64,000 nt of DNA. It comes from Bacteroidia bacterium. GTDB taxonomy: Bacteria; Bacteroidota; Bacteroidia; Chitinophagales; JAUHXS01. Where the stretch lies: NCBI GenBank assembly GCA_030426955.1, contig JAUHXS010000003.1, forward strand, positions 1-64,000, in the 5' to 3' direction. Positions 56,355 through 64,000 of the stretch are shown here, in pieces (position 1 is the first letter of the stretch; each line of letters begins with the position of its first letter). Under the pieces are notes generated by a model. The model was not told the DNA's origin, searched no databases, and saw nothing but the letters and a program-made list of their open reading frames with translations. The position numbers and the translations under genes were made by a program.

Positions 56355-57770
56355 CTATTCGAAAGTTAGCGCTTTCCCAAGATAAAAATCGATGATTTTA
56401 GACTTGAATATATAATCGTACTTTGATTGAAGTACGTTCGACTCCGCTGTAGTCAACTTATTTTTAGCATCTACAAAATCAATAGACGTGATCAACTTTT
56501 GGTTGTAACGCTCTTGTGCGTAGAAAAATGCTTTATCATTAGCTTCTTTACTTTTAAGTGCTGCAGCATATTTTTGCTCTGCAGCTCTTACATTAGTTAA
56601 TGCTTGCTCAACTTCTTTTCTCAATTGGTTTTTAGCTTGCTCATTTTGACTTTTATTTGTTAAATATTGAATTTTTGAGCGCTGAACACTCTCTCTACTT
56701 TGAAGTCCGTTGAATATAGGAATGCTTAAGTTAAAACCAACCGATTGACTCAAGTTAGTATTCAGCTGATCTCCAAATGGTGTTTCTTGAAGTACTGGCG
56801 CACTACCATCTGCCAAAACAAGCTCTGACGCATCACTAGCTAGGTAGCCAATTGGCGTAGTGAATGAAGTACTACCTACAACTTCTTGACCAATACTTGA
56901 GTATCTTGTATTAATGCTTGCCCCAACTGATAAGGTGGGTTGCAAACCACTTTTAGCAATTTCAACATCATATTGACTGCTCATTAATTGTACTTCTGAG
57001 CTTTTTATTCCTGGATGCTGGTCAAGAACATTTTGATAAAAAGATCCATAATCAATAGAGTCTCCACTTTCATTTACTGACAATACAGGTTCTTGAATTT
57101 CAATTTGTCTTGAGGCCTCTATATTTAAGAGCTGTTTCAAATCCAAATAAGATAATTCCAATCTGTTTTTCGCATCAACTAGCTGGACTTGTTCATTTGC
57201 CAACTGCGCTTCAAGGTTAAACAATTCACCTTCTACCAAAACACCAGCTTCAACCAATGCGGATGTACGTTCAATTAACTTTGAAGTTACCTCCAATTGG
57301 TTTTGACTATTCTCAACGTTTTCTCGGTCAAATAAAATTTGCAGATATGATGTTAGAATAGCTAATGTAATATCGTTACGAGTTTGCTCTGCATTGTATT
57401 TAGCTGCATCTAAATTCGTTTGAGTCTTCTTTATGGTATTATTTCTTTGAAAGCCATCAAAAAGCACAAGATTTGCATTGATACCAAAAAAATTACTTTG
57501 AATCGTATTATTTACGAAGTCGTTTGTAGTTGGGTCTACTGAACGTCCAAAGTTATACGAATGACTAGCTGATCCATTAACGGTTGGATATCGGCTGAGT
57601 TTACTCTGTTTTAACCAAGATTCGTTAGTTTTTACGCTTAAGTCGCTTTGCTCAACTTGTAAGTTATTTTCCAATGCATGATCAATACATTTTTGCAAGG
57701 TCCAAACCTCTTGAGCAAAAGAAGTTTGCATCAAAAGAGGTACTAATAAAAGGGCTGTTAAGTTTCTCAT
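56355..57770 (-). CDS. TolC-family outer-membrane efflux channel
   Basis: The 471-residue protein has a signal peptide (MRNLTALLLVPLLMQTSFAQ) and the TolC repeat architecture: a WTLQKCIDHALENNLQVEQS start and two long helical halves. FNLSIPIFNGLQSRESVQRS marks the strand of the second half. It should form the trimeric outer-membrane duct for the adaptor and permease encoded just upstream on the same strand, in the order ATPase, permease, adaptor, TolC. Confidence 0.92.
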   Translation of the reverse strand: MRNLTALLLVPLLMQTSFAQEVWTLQKCIDHALENNLQVEQSDLSVKTNESWLKQSKLSRYPTVNGSASHSYNFGRSVDPTTNDFVNNTIQSNFFGINANLVLFDGFQRNNTIKKTQTNLDAAKYNAEQTRNDITLAILTSYLQILFDRENVENSQNQLEVTSKLIERTSALVEAGVLVEGELFNLEAQLANEQVQLVDAKNRLELSYLDLKQLLNIEASRQIEIQEPVLSVNESGDSIDYGSFYQNVLDQHPGIKSSEVQLMSSQYDVEIAKSGLQPTLSVGASINTRYSSIGQEVVGSTSFTTPIGYLASDASELVLADGSAPVLQETPFGDQLNTNLSQSVGFNLSIPIFNGLQSRESVQRSKIQYLTNKSQNEQAKNQLRKEVEQALTNVRAAEQKYAAALKSKEANDKAFFYAQERYNQKLITSIDFVDAKNKLTTAESNVLQSKYDYIFKSKIIDFYLGKALTFE

Positions 57771-57846
57771 ACTTTCTAAAGTTAGTAATAATAATTGTTC
57801 ATTATAATCGGTTAAAAGTTAAGTTATTTATAAGTTTATTTTCCTT

Positions 57847-58965
57847 TTAAAAACTAATATTTACCTCATTTCCTAGCCTTTCATTCGATTTAAATTTATC
57901 CTCTTTTGACAACCCTGAAAGGACTTCTGTATAGATTCCATCTGAGACGCCAAGTTCGATATTTCTTTCTTCAGTTTTATTTCCGTTAAGTACCTCAACA
58001 AAGGCAGAGTCATTTCTAAAAGTAACATCACGCTCTTGTATTGACAATACACTATCTGCTCTCGCCAATACAATTTCTGCATTAGCACTATATCCCGATC
58101 TTATGATATATCCTTCTTTCTGTTGAACGAGTGCCTGAACTTCAAACTTTACCGCTCCACCATTTGCATCTGCTTCTCCCTCTGGAGCAATATAACCCAA
58201 TCGTGCATTAAACTTCTTGTCTTCGATTGCACCGATAGTTAAGGAAAGGTTCATATCTATTTCTAGCTTTCCAACATCAGACTCACTGATTTCTCCCCTA
58301 AAAATCAGCTTATTCATATCTGCAACAACAACAATAGGCGAGCCCTCCTGAAATGAGCTTCTTCCGATTACAGAGGCGCCTTCTTTAGCATAAATACCCA
58401 ATACCGTTCCATCGGTAGTTGAGTAGATAATATTTGACGTTTGGTTCGCTTTTTGAGAAATACCATCTTTTAACAATTGAACTGTTGCCTGAGCAGATTT
58501 AACCTCTTCTTGGCGAATTTTATAAGTTGCCATTGAGGCATTATAATCTACTTCTGAAATTATCTTACCCTCATATAACTTTTGTTGTCGTTCAAACTCT
58601 TTTCGAGCTTCTTCTAAGTTGATCTTAGAAATTCTAAGAGATGATTCTGCTGAAGTAAGGCTTTGAGGATCTGGCACCAACGTTACCTTTGCTACTTTAT
58701 CTCCCTTTCTTATCTTTTGCCCAGTACCAACGTAGATTTCTTCTACGATACCAGAGATTTGTGACTTTATTTCTACTTTTCTTGCAGGACCAATTGTACC
58801 AGAAGCATATATTTTTTGCTCTATTGTTCTTATCTCAGACTGAGTTGTATTTAAACCTTCTGTTTTACTCCCACTGTTAATTTTAATGTTGTCTTTTGCT
58901 AATATTAAGACAACTACTAGAGCAACTAGAACGGCTGCAATAATTAAGAATTTCTTATTCTTCAT
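57847..58965 (-). CDS. Periplasmic adaptor subunit of a MacAB-like exporter
   Basis: This membrane-fusion protein (372 residues) has an N-terminal membrane anchor (FLIIAAVLVALVVVLILA). A lipoyl-like half follows (RKVEIKSQISGIVEEIYVGTGQKIRKGD), then a helical hairpin (~95-165), the second lipoyl half (STTDGTVLGIYAKEGASV) and beta-barrel and membrane-proximal domains. It bridges the MacB-type permease and the TolC channel. The order of domains fits MacA/HlyD. Confidence 0.9.
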   Translation of the reverse strand: MKNKKFLIIAAVLVALVVVLILAKDNIKINSGSKTEGLNTTQSEIRTIEQKIYASGTIGPARKVEIKSQISGIVEEIYVGTGQKIRKGDKVAKVTLVPDPQSLTSAESSLRISKINLEEARKEFERQQKLYEGKIISEVDYNASMATYKIRQEEVKSAQATVQLLKDGISQKANQTSNIIYSTTDGTVLGIYAKEGASVIGRSSFQEGSPIVVVADMNKLIFRGEISESDVGKLEIDMNLSLTIGAIEDKKFNARLGYIAPEGEADANGGAVKFEVQALVQQKEGYIIRSGYSANAEIVLARADSVLSIQERDVTFRNDSAFVEVLNGNKTEERNIELGVSDGIYTEVLSGLSKEDKFKSNERLGNEVNISF

Positions 58966-59006
58966 TTTTTAATTTTTAAACCTTTTAATCTTCAAAATCT
59001 TTTAAC

Positions 59007-60257
59007 CTACTCATACCTCAACGCCTCTATCGGATCAACCTTTGCTGCCTGTCTAGACGGAATCCATCCTGCTAGCGCTCCAAATGCTACCAATAATATC
59101 ATTGCAGATAAGGTTATTCCTAAATCTATTTGCGGATCGATAAAAAAACTCATTCCAGAACTAGGCATTTTATCCATGATAAATCCTATTCCAAATAACA
59201 CACCGCTTCCTAGTAAAATACCAACAAAGCCCGCCAAAACCGTTATAAAAATAGACTCTAATAATATCTGAGATACAACTGCTCTTGGAGTGGCTCCTAG
59301 AGCTTTCCTAATTCCAATTTCTCTTGTCCGTTCTTTTACAGCGATAAACATGATATTACCTACTCCAACGATACCACCTAAAAGGGTTCCTAATCCTACT
59401 CCCCAGAGAAATATGGAAATTCCAGAAAATAATGAGTTAAATTGCTTAAACTGCTCTTCAATATTTGAAATCCAAAGTGCCCTTCTATCTGTTGGGTCAA
59501 ATTGACAAAGGTTGGCCATGAATTGTCGGATCTTATTTTCCACTACTTTAGAAGAAATACCTTCTTTGGGAATCAAAATAAACTGTCTGATCTCATCCTT
59601 TTGACTGTAAGTTTGTTGCATGGTAGATGCGGGAATCAAAATATGTGATTCGTAATTCATGAACCCTGATGCATCCTTATCAAAAACGCCAATGACTTTG
59701 AAAGTTTCACCACTAATCTGTATTTGCTCACCTATTGGATTTTTATTATCAAATAGCTGCTCTAATGATTTTTTCCCTATAATAGCTACTTTTCTGCTCT
59801 TAGCCTCATCTCTACTATTGATAAGTCTACCCGCTTTAATATCAAATTGCTCTATTTTGAATAAATCATCCGTTACCCCCTCAACGGAATAGGAACCACT
59901 CTGATCTTTATAATTAACACTTCCTCCAGCAGTTAGTTGAATTTTAGGTGATAGTAATTTAATTTCAGGAATCTGATTTCGTAAAATTTGAAGATCTCTC
60001 GAGGATGGCGCTACTGACCTTCCGGTACCTAGCCCTTTATATGACTTTGTTGTTACACCACCATAAACAGCTATGGTGTTACTAGCATACCCACTAAAGT
60101 TTGAAAGTATTCCTTTCTCTAATCCTTGGCCACTACCTAATAAAATGACCAACATAAAAATACCCCAAGCCACGCCAAATCCTGTTAAAAAGGTTCGAAG
60201 CTTGTGCCTTTTTAGTGATTGGAAAATCTCTTGTAACTTGTCAGCGTCCAGTATCAT
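59007..60257 (-). CDS. MacB-type ABC transporter permease
   Basis: The 416-residue protein has the MacB_PCD/FtsX plan: one N-terminal helix (FLTGFGVAWGIFMLVILLGS), a periplasmic domain (~45-270) and three C-terminal helices. FIAVKERTREIGIRKALGAT is the conserved loop before helix 3, and DPIEALRYE closes the protein as in most MacB/LolC relatives. Unlike E. coli MacB, the ATPase is encoded separately at 60692-61351. Substrate is unknown; relatives export peptides, lipoproteins or macrolides. Confidence 0.92.
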   Translation of the reverse strand: MILDADKLQEIFQSLKRHKLRTFLTGFGVAWGIFMLVILLGSGQGLEKGILSNFSGYASNTIAVYGGVTTKSYKGLGTGRSVAPSSRDLQILRNQIPEIKLLSPKIQLTAGGSVNYKDQSGSYSVEGVTDDLFKIEQFDIKAGRLINSRDEAKSRKVAIIGKKSLEQLFDNKNPIGEQIQISGETFKVIGVFDKDASGFMNYESHILIPASTMQQTYSQKDEIRQFILIPKEGISSKVVENKIRQFMANLCQFDPTDRRALWISNIEEQFKQFNSLFSGISIFLWGVGLGTLLGGIVGVGNIMFIAVKERTREIGIRKALGATPRAVVSQILLESIFITVLAGFVGILLGSGVLFGIGFIMDKMPSSGMSFFIDPQIDLGITLSAMILLVAFGALAGWIPSRQAAKVDPIEALRYE

Positions 60258-60263
60258 ATATAA

Positions 60264-60293
60264 ATTACGATTGACGATTTTGGAATGACGAAT
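60264..60293. repeat. Imperfect inverted repeat at the end of the four-helix-bundle gene
   Basis: The + strand starts ATTACGATTGACGATT and ends GGAATGACGAAT. It is similar to the reverse complement of 60653-60682. It overlaps the last codons and stop of the 60265-60651 gene, so the repeat itself supplies the C-terminus. Confidence 0.55.
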
Positions 60294-60651
60294 TATTTTT
60301 ATTCAATCGTGCCCTTGCAGTTTTAATGGAGGCAACAATAATTGCAAGAATCTCATTGCCCTCATTCGTTAGTGTTTTTATTTTACTCTCATTTTCATTA
60401 GTAACTTCACGGAGCAATTCCAAAAAGTAAATACTCTCGTCTGCTTCCTCTTCTACTATCTTTAATTTGTTAATGAAGTCTTTTGCTGATTTGGCTCTGC
60501 AGGCAGCTCTGTAATTTGCACCGACACTTGAGGACGAACGAATCAATTGGTTAACGAAAGGTTTAAGATTTGTCTTATTGCTTAATTCATTGCAAAAGAA
60601 AAAAACGTTAATTGCAAATTGTTTTGTCCTATTTTGTAAATCTTCTTTCAT
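60265..60651 (-). CDS. Four-helix-bundle (S23/IVP-type) protein
   Basis: The 128-residue protein matches the four-helix-bundle family first noted in 23S rRNA intervening sequences: NRTKQFAINVFFFCNELSNK, then QLIRSSSSVGANYRAACRAK, KIVEEEADESIYFLELL and a final helix. Its role is unknown. It stands between a MacB-type permease and its ATPase, genes that normally adjoin. Imperfect inverted repeats of about 30 bp lie at each end (60264-60293, overlapping its stop, and 60653-60682, next to its ATG). The arrangement looks like an inserted unit. Confidence 0.9.
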   Translation of the reverse strand: MKEDLQNRTKQFAINVFFFCNELSNKTNLKPFVNQLIRSSSSVGANYRAACRAKSAKDFINKLKIVEEEADESIYFLELLREVTNENESKIKTLTNEGNEILAIIVASIKTARARLNKNNSSFQNRQS

Positions 60652-60652
60652 G

Positions 60653-60682
60653 ATTCGTACTTCGTCATTTGTAAATCGTAAT
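60653..60682. repeat. Imperfect inverted repeat at the start of the four-helix-bundle gene
   Basis: On the minus strand it reads ATTACGATTTACAAATGACG followed by AAGTACGAAT, directly upstream of the ATG at 60651. It shares a segment with the start of the lipoprotein gene at 23482-23514. Confidence 0.55.
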
Positions 60683-60691
60683 TAACCTTCA

Positions 60692-61351
60692 TTAAACAAT
60701 AACCCCGTCTTTAATTCTAATTACTCTATTTGTTTTTTCTGCAATATCATCTTCATGTGTAACAATCACGATAGTTTTGCCTTGTTTGTTGATTTGGTGA
60801 AAGATATCCATTACTTCATAGGAAGTAGCAGTATCTAAGTTTCCTGTTGGTTCATCTGCTAAAATCATTTTGGGCTCATTAATCAGCGCTCTAGCAATTG
60901 CTACTCTTTGCTTTTGCCCTCCAGACATTTCGTTAGGTAAATGGTGTGCCCACTCCTTTAGTCCGAACATATCCAGATATTCTAATGCCTTTTTATTTCT
61001 TTCTTTTCTATTTACACCCTGATAATAAAGTGGAAGCGCTACATTTTCCATTGCATTTTTAAAAGGTAAAAGGTTATACGCCTGAAAAATAAACCCTAAT
61101 AATTTGTTCCTGAAGTAAGCCGCTTTTGCCTCTGAAAGTTTATGAATAAAGGTATCGGCTAAATAGTACTCTCCAGAATCATAACTATCTAAAATCCCAA
61201 GGATATTTAATAATGTTGACTTTCCGGATCCAGAGTGCCCCATGATGGAAACCAACTCTCCCTCTTTGATGTGCATATTTATGCCTTTTAAAACATGGAG
61301 ACTATTAGATCCCATTTTATAAGACTTATTAATATCTGTTAGTCTGATCAT
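60692..61351 (-). CDS. LolD/MacB-type ABC transporter ATP-binding protein
   Basis: I start at ATG 61351 (MIRLTDINKSYKMGSNSLHV); a TTG three codons upstream is in frame. Walker A is GHSGSGKST (38-46), the signature is MSGGQKQRVAIARAL, Walker B is MILADEPTGNLD, and the switch His is in VIVTHEDD. It should energise the MacB-type permease at 59007-60257. The four-helix-bundle gene sits between the two. Confidence 0.94.
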   Translation of the reverse strand: MIRLTDINKSYKMGSNSLHVLKGINMHIKEGELVSIMGHSGSGKSTLLNILGILDSYDSGEYYLADTFIHKLSEAKAAYFRNKLLGFIFQAYNLLPFKNAMENVALPLYYQGVNRKERNKKALEYLDMFGLKEWAHHLPNEMSGGQKQRVAIARALINEPKMILADEPTGNLDTATSYEVMDIFHQINKQGKTIVIVTHEDDIAEKTNRVIRIKDGVIV

Positions 61352-61417
61352 ACCACACAATATAATTGAATAAGCAAAGCGCTTATATTAATTTAAATTA
61401 AAGAATGTTAAATAAGG

Positions 61418-63025
61418 TTAATTAACACAGCTACTGCAAACCAACCCCTTGTTTGTCATCACCCAATAGTTATTAATTACCTCTTCAGGATCATACGTCG
61501 GAAATTGTCTAAAGTCGTCAATGATGTATTCCATGTTACGAGAAAGATATATTGTTTTACCAATTGGTAGGATAAGTTTTAGGTCGACTTGTTGACCTCT
61601 CCACTTCGAGTCTTTATTAAATACTACTTGATCATCAATCGTAAGCTTATTACGCTCGATTGACATTTTAAAATTGATATTTTCTGCATACTCTTTGGCA
61701 CTGCTCAACCTTCCTCCTCTGGAGTATAAGGATGTTTGCAAAGTTATGATACTATCTTCCGTTTGATCAAAACTTAAATTAACTGCACTCATTTTCAATA
61801 CATCTCCATTCTTATCAATATAATTTATTCCTCCTCTTGAGAAATCAGGACACTGCATAGTAAAGTTGTTTGTACCTCCAAAGTGAAAATTAGCATTGTC
61901 TGGATTCCTATCCGTATTAGGGTTTGTGATTTTTAAAGTATCTGAAGTCGTATAAATAACCTGCGTTGTTTCTGCCTCGTAATATTCCCTAAAGTCTAAT
62001 GAAACCCAAAAGACACTACCAACCAATGCAAACAAGGCTACCAACCAAAGCAACGCCAACCCTCCTAGCGCACCTAAGTTCACTTTTTTCTTTGTCCCAA
62101 TTAGTTTTGAAACAGCATATATCAATATAATGAGTGGCATAAATGCAACTGCAAGTGTAGAAAATGTAAAAACAGTTCCTTCAACTCCAGAGGTAAAGAC
62201 AATACTTTGTAATGAATTTAAGATAGCATATGTACTCACTCCTCCAAAGCAGATGGCAATAATGAGACTAAAAAACACCAATGCTGCAATTATTGATATG
62301 ATTACACTCGCAAAGCGAACAAAAATATTTCCTATTCTTAATATAATTTCACCTACTGCACTTAATAATTGCGTAAGCCCATTATGCCATTTACTTTTTT
62401 CTGGGTCTGCGTTAAATTTTTTTTTAATATTGTCGACTTCTTCCTTTACTGTCTTTTCAATATTAGAAAGGTTGATGGGCTCTCCTTTCATTTCCATCTT
62501 TTGAGCAGTCGTTTTAGCCTCTGGCATAGCTATCCAAAGAATAATGTATAAGATAAAGCCACTTCCAAAGAAGATAAAAGACAACAAAAAGGCTAATCTT
62601 AACCATAGTGGCTCTCCAATTCCAAAATATGCGGTTAACCCAGAGCAAACTCCACCTAATATTCGATCATCTACATTTCTATACAGCCTTTTAGTAGTGT
62701 AGCTTTGCTCACCACTTGATGTGTACTCTTGATTCTGACTAGTTGAGTTAGTAGTTTCTTCCTCATTACCAATATCTTCCGGACGTCCCATCTGATTGAT
62801 AATATCATCTACATCTTTATCATTGATTACTTGCTTTTTACCATCGAGTTTTTCTTGCAACATCTCAGCAATCCTTGCCTCGATGTCTTCAACAATCTCC
62901 TGACTACCGTTAATATTACTAAATCGGCTTTTGATCGCATCTAAGTATCTTTTTAAAACACCAAATGCATCTTCTTCAATATGAAATATAAAACCACCAA
63001 TATTGGCACTTACAGTTTTGTTCAT
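61418..63025 (-). CDS. PspC-domain envelope protein
   Basis: The 535-residue protein opens with a soluble region containing a conserved helix (ISANIGGFIFHIEEDAFGVL variant, DIEARIAEMLQEKL). A PspC domain follows (LYRNVDDRILGGVCSGLTAYFGIG, then FILYIILWIAMPEA), then four to five more membrane helices and a beta-rich C-terminal domain (~350-535). PspC proteins sense or mitigate membrane stress; this extended form is common in Bacteroidota beside a PadR gene. The gene is 10 bp downstream of that PadR gene. Confidence 0.9.
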   Translation of the reverse strand: MNKTVSANIGGFIFHIEEDAFGVLKRYLDAIKSRFSNINGSQEIVEDIEARIAEMLQEKLDGKKQVINDKDVDDIINQMGRPEDIGNEEETTNSTSQNQEYTSSGEQSYTTKRLYRNVDDRILGGVCSGLTAYFGIGEPLWLRLAFLLSFIFFGSGFILYIILWIAMPEAKTTAQKMEMKGEPINLSNIEKTVKEEVDNIKKKFNADPEKSKWHNGLTQLLSAVGEIILRIGNIFVRFASVIISIIAALVFFSLIIAICFGGVSTYAILNSLQSIVFTSGVEGTVFTFSTLAVAFMPLIILIYAVSKLIGTKKKVNLGALGGLALLWLVALFALVGSVFWVSLDFREYYEAETTQVIYTTSDTLKITNPNTDRNPDNANFHFGGTNNFTMQCPDFSRGGINYIDKNGDVLKMSAVNLSFDQTEDSIITLQTSLYSRGGRLSSAKEYAENINFKMSIERNKLTIDDQVVFNKDSKWRGQQVDLKLILPIGKTIYLSRNMEYIIDDFRQFPTYDPEEVINNYWVMTNKGLVCSSCVN

Positions 63026-63035
63026 CTCTTTTAGT

Positions 63036-63365
63036 TTACTGTTTTTTAGTTGTTAGTTCTACTGCATAATTCAAATCCTTCCACGTTTTGTGAAGCTCAT
63101 CGACAAAGAATTTTCCTTGCTCTGTCAACTGATAATATTTTCTAGGAGGACCAGATGTTGACTCTTTCCACTCATAACTTAAAAGACCCGCATTTTTAAG
63201 TCTTGTTAACAATGGATATAGTGTCCCTTCTACTACTAGCATTTTTGCCTCTTTCAGTGTTGCCAATATATCAGAGGCATATACCTCCCCTCTGGCGATA
63301 ATGGATAGAATACAATATTCCAAGACGCCTTTTTTCATTTGTACTTTTGTATTCTCTAAATTCAT
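63036..63365 (-). CDS. PadR-family transcriptional regulator
   Basis: The 109-residue protein is a winged-helix regulator of the short PadR type: MKKGVLEYCILSIIARGEVYASDI, the wing segment VEGTLYPLLTRLKNAGLL, and ESTSGPPRKYYQLTEQGK. It likely binds an operator for its own operon (PspC and exporter genes downstream), as PadR proteins often do. It lies 2 bp past the upstream gene stop at 63368, so it may be cotranscribed with it. Confidence 0.93.
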   Translation of the reverse strand: MNLENTKVQMKKGVLEYCILSIIARGEVYASDILATLKEAKMLVVEGTLYPLLTRLKNAGLLSYEWKESTSGPPRKYYQLTEQGKFFVDELHKTWKDLNYAVELTTKKQ

Positions 63366-63367
63366 AT

Positions 63368-64000
63368 TTAGTATTTTACATCTGCTGTTATTCCTATTCC
63401 TTTCATTATTAGCCTATCTTGCAACTTCCATGGGGCATGACTTGCATATCTTGAATAGGTTTTCCCTTTTATTAAACTTGTTGAAAAACCAATGTCTGAG
63501 CTTGGCAAAGTTCCAAGTTTCTGATAATACTCCAGACCAACAAAAAAGTCTCCGTCAATCCTAATATTGTATTCTTCTATGTTTATTGTGTTTCTTCCAA
63601 CCCCCACAGTCCTAACAATAATTGGTTTGGTTAAAATATTTTTATCAGGCATACCGTTTAAAGCATCATAAATATTTACTCTAAAGTACAGCGTATCATA
63701 CGGTGAAGTAGCAATACAAAAGCTAATATTTGAGATTACTGCATTCTTTAAATCATTTTCAATTAACAAGGCTACTTCGGCGCCCAATTCACTGGATCCC
63801 AAGCCAAACCATACTGATTGACTGCAAGCTTTAACGCCTAATGTCTTTGATTTGATCTTTTTTCTGGCTTTAACATCAATCGTTTCTAATTCAAATGACT
63901 TTGCCTTTAAGTAAACCACCCCGTTATTGTTATTAAGTGTGTTAATTAGATTATTTACTTCCAATTCAAATATCTCATAACCAATCATTGAAAATTTTAT
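63368..64000 (-). CDS. Carboxypeptidase-regulatory-like secreted protein, N-terminus beyond the window
   Basis: The frame is open to the window edge and continues past it. The internal ATG at 63988 is probably not the start, because the codons before it (IKFSMIGYE) belong to the end of a carboxypeptidase-regulatory-like beta domain (usually ...FSYIGYE). The ~200 residues here include KIKSKTLGVKACSQSVWFGL, ISFCIATSPYDTLYFRVNIY and IRIDGDFFVGLEYYQKLG, a pattern I know from Bacteroidota proteins with that domain. The complete protein should be exported. Function is unknown. Confidence 0.75.
   Translation of the reverse strand: MKFSMIGYEIFELEVNNLINTLNNNNGVVYLKAKSFELETIDVKARKKIKSKTLGVKACSQSVWFGLGSSELGAEVALLIENDLKNAVISNISFCIATSPYDTLYFRVNIYDALNGMPDKNILTKPIIVRTVGVGRNTINIEEYNIRIDGDFFVGLEYYQKLGTLPSSDIGFSTSLIKGKTYSRYASHAPWKLQDRLIMKGIGITADVKY

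Noticed and set aside
1-64000. Genome-wide TAG reassignment as the reason for the in-frame amber codons
   Set aside because: Several intact genes with complete C-terminal domains end in TAG (for example at 5604, 9196, 21660 and 30222), so TAG acts as a normal stop.

Overview
The window comes from an AT-rich Gram-negative bacterium of the phylum Bacteroidota, most likely Flavobacteriales or a close relative. The evidence is eight large secreted proteins with type IX secretion (T9SS) C-terminal sorting domains (four type A, four type B), promoters of the Bacteroidota form (TTG, about 19 bp, TAnnTTTG), a carbamoyl-phosphate synthase large chain without its C-terminal regulatory domain, and KdsA for lipopolysaccharide. 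No rRNA, tRNA, CRISPR array, prophage or plasmid module was seen. The T9SS machinery itself is not here.

Layout. 0-7.2 kb: a DUF2461 protein, then two T9SS cargo genes bracketed by two paralogous all-helical proteins of unknown function. 7.3-21 kb: more T9SS cargo (beta-propeller, SBBP, FG-GAP and YCF48-like), interrupted by mfd; the YCF48-like gene carries an in-frame amber stop. 21-30 kb: housekeeping block with a gamma-class carbonic anhydrase, an Ig-like lipoprotein, mnmG, an OmpA-family protein, a frameshifted small gene, a CPBP protease, hisS, cdsA and a DUF2007 protein. Two parS-like palindromes lie between mnmG and the OmpA gene. 30-39 kb: two very large T9SS type A proteins whose last ~65 codons are nearly identical in DNA. 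39-43.7 kb: a LuxR-type response regulator, a soluble receiver-histidine kinase, the decayed remnant of a membrane sensor domain, an orphan DppC-like permease and a membrane glycosyltransferase with a 14-bp tandem repeat inside it. 43.7-47.6 kb: carB and kdsA. 47.6-50.6 kb: a REP-associated transposase between inverted palindromes, two small secreted paralogues, and an M23 peptidase probably split from its signal-peptide portion by a second in-frame TAG. 50.6-56 kb: the rod-shape operon mreB-mreC-mreD-mrdA-rodA. 56.3-64 kb: a MacAB-TolC-like tripartite exporter with a four-helix-bundle gene wedged inside it, headed by PspC and PadR genes and a partial carboxypeptidase-regulatory-like protein that runs off the window.

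How parts work together. The mre/mrdA/rodA operon directs lateral wall synthesis, and the M23 peptidase just downstream on the same strand fits wall remodelling. PadR, PspC, ABC ATPase, ABC permease, adaptor and TolC genes share one strand with short gaps and probably form one envelope-stress or efflux unit. The kinase and regulator overlap and should form one two-component system.

The clearest unusual features are the two genes cut by in-frame amber codons (TAG is an ordinary terminator elsewhere here), the parS pair at mnmG, the transposase with its own palindromes, the four-helix-bundle gene with imperfect terminal inverted repeats, and the possible slippage repeat in the glycosyltransferase. 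I did not find a convincing new multi-gene defence or metabolic system.
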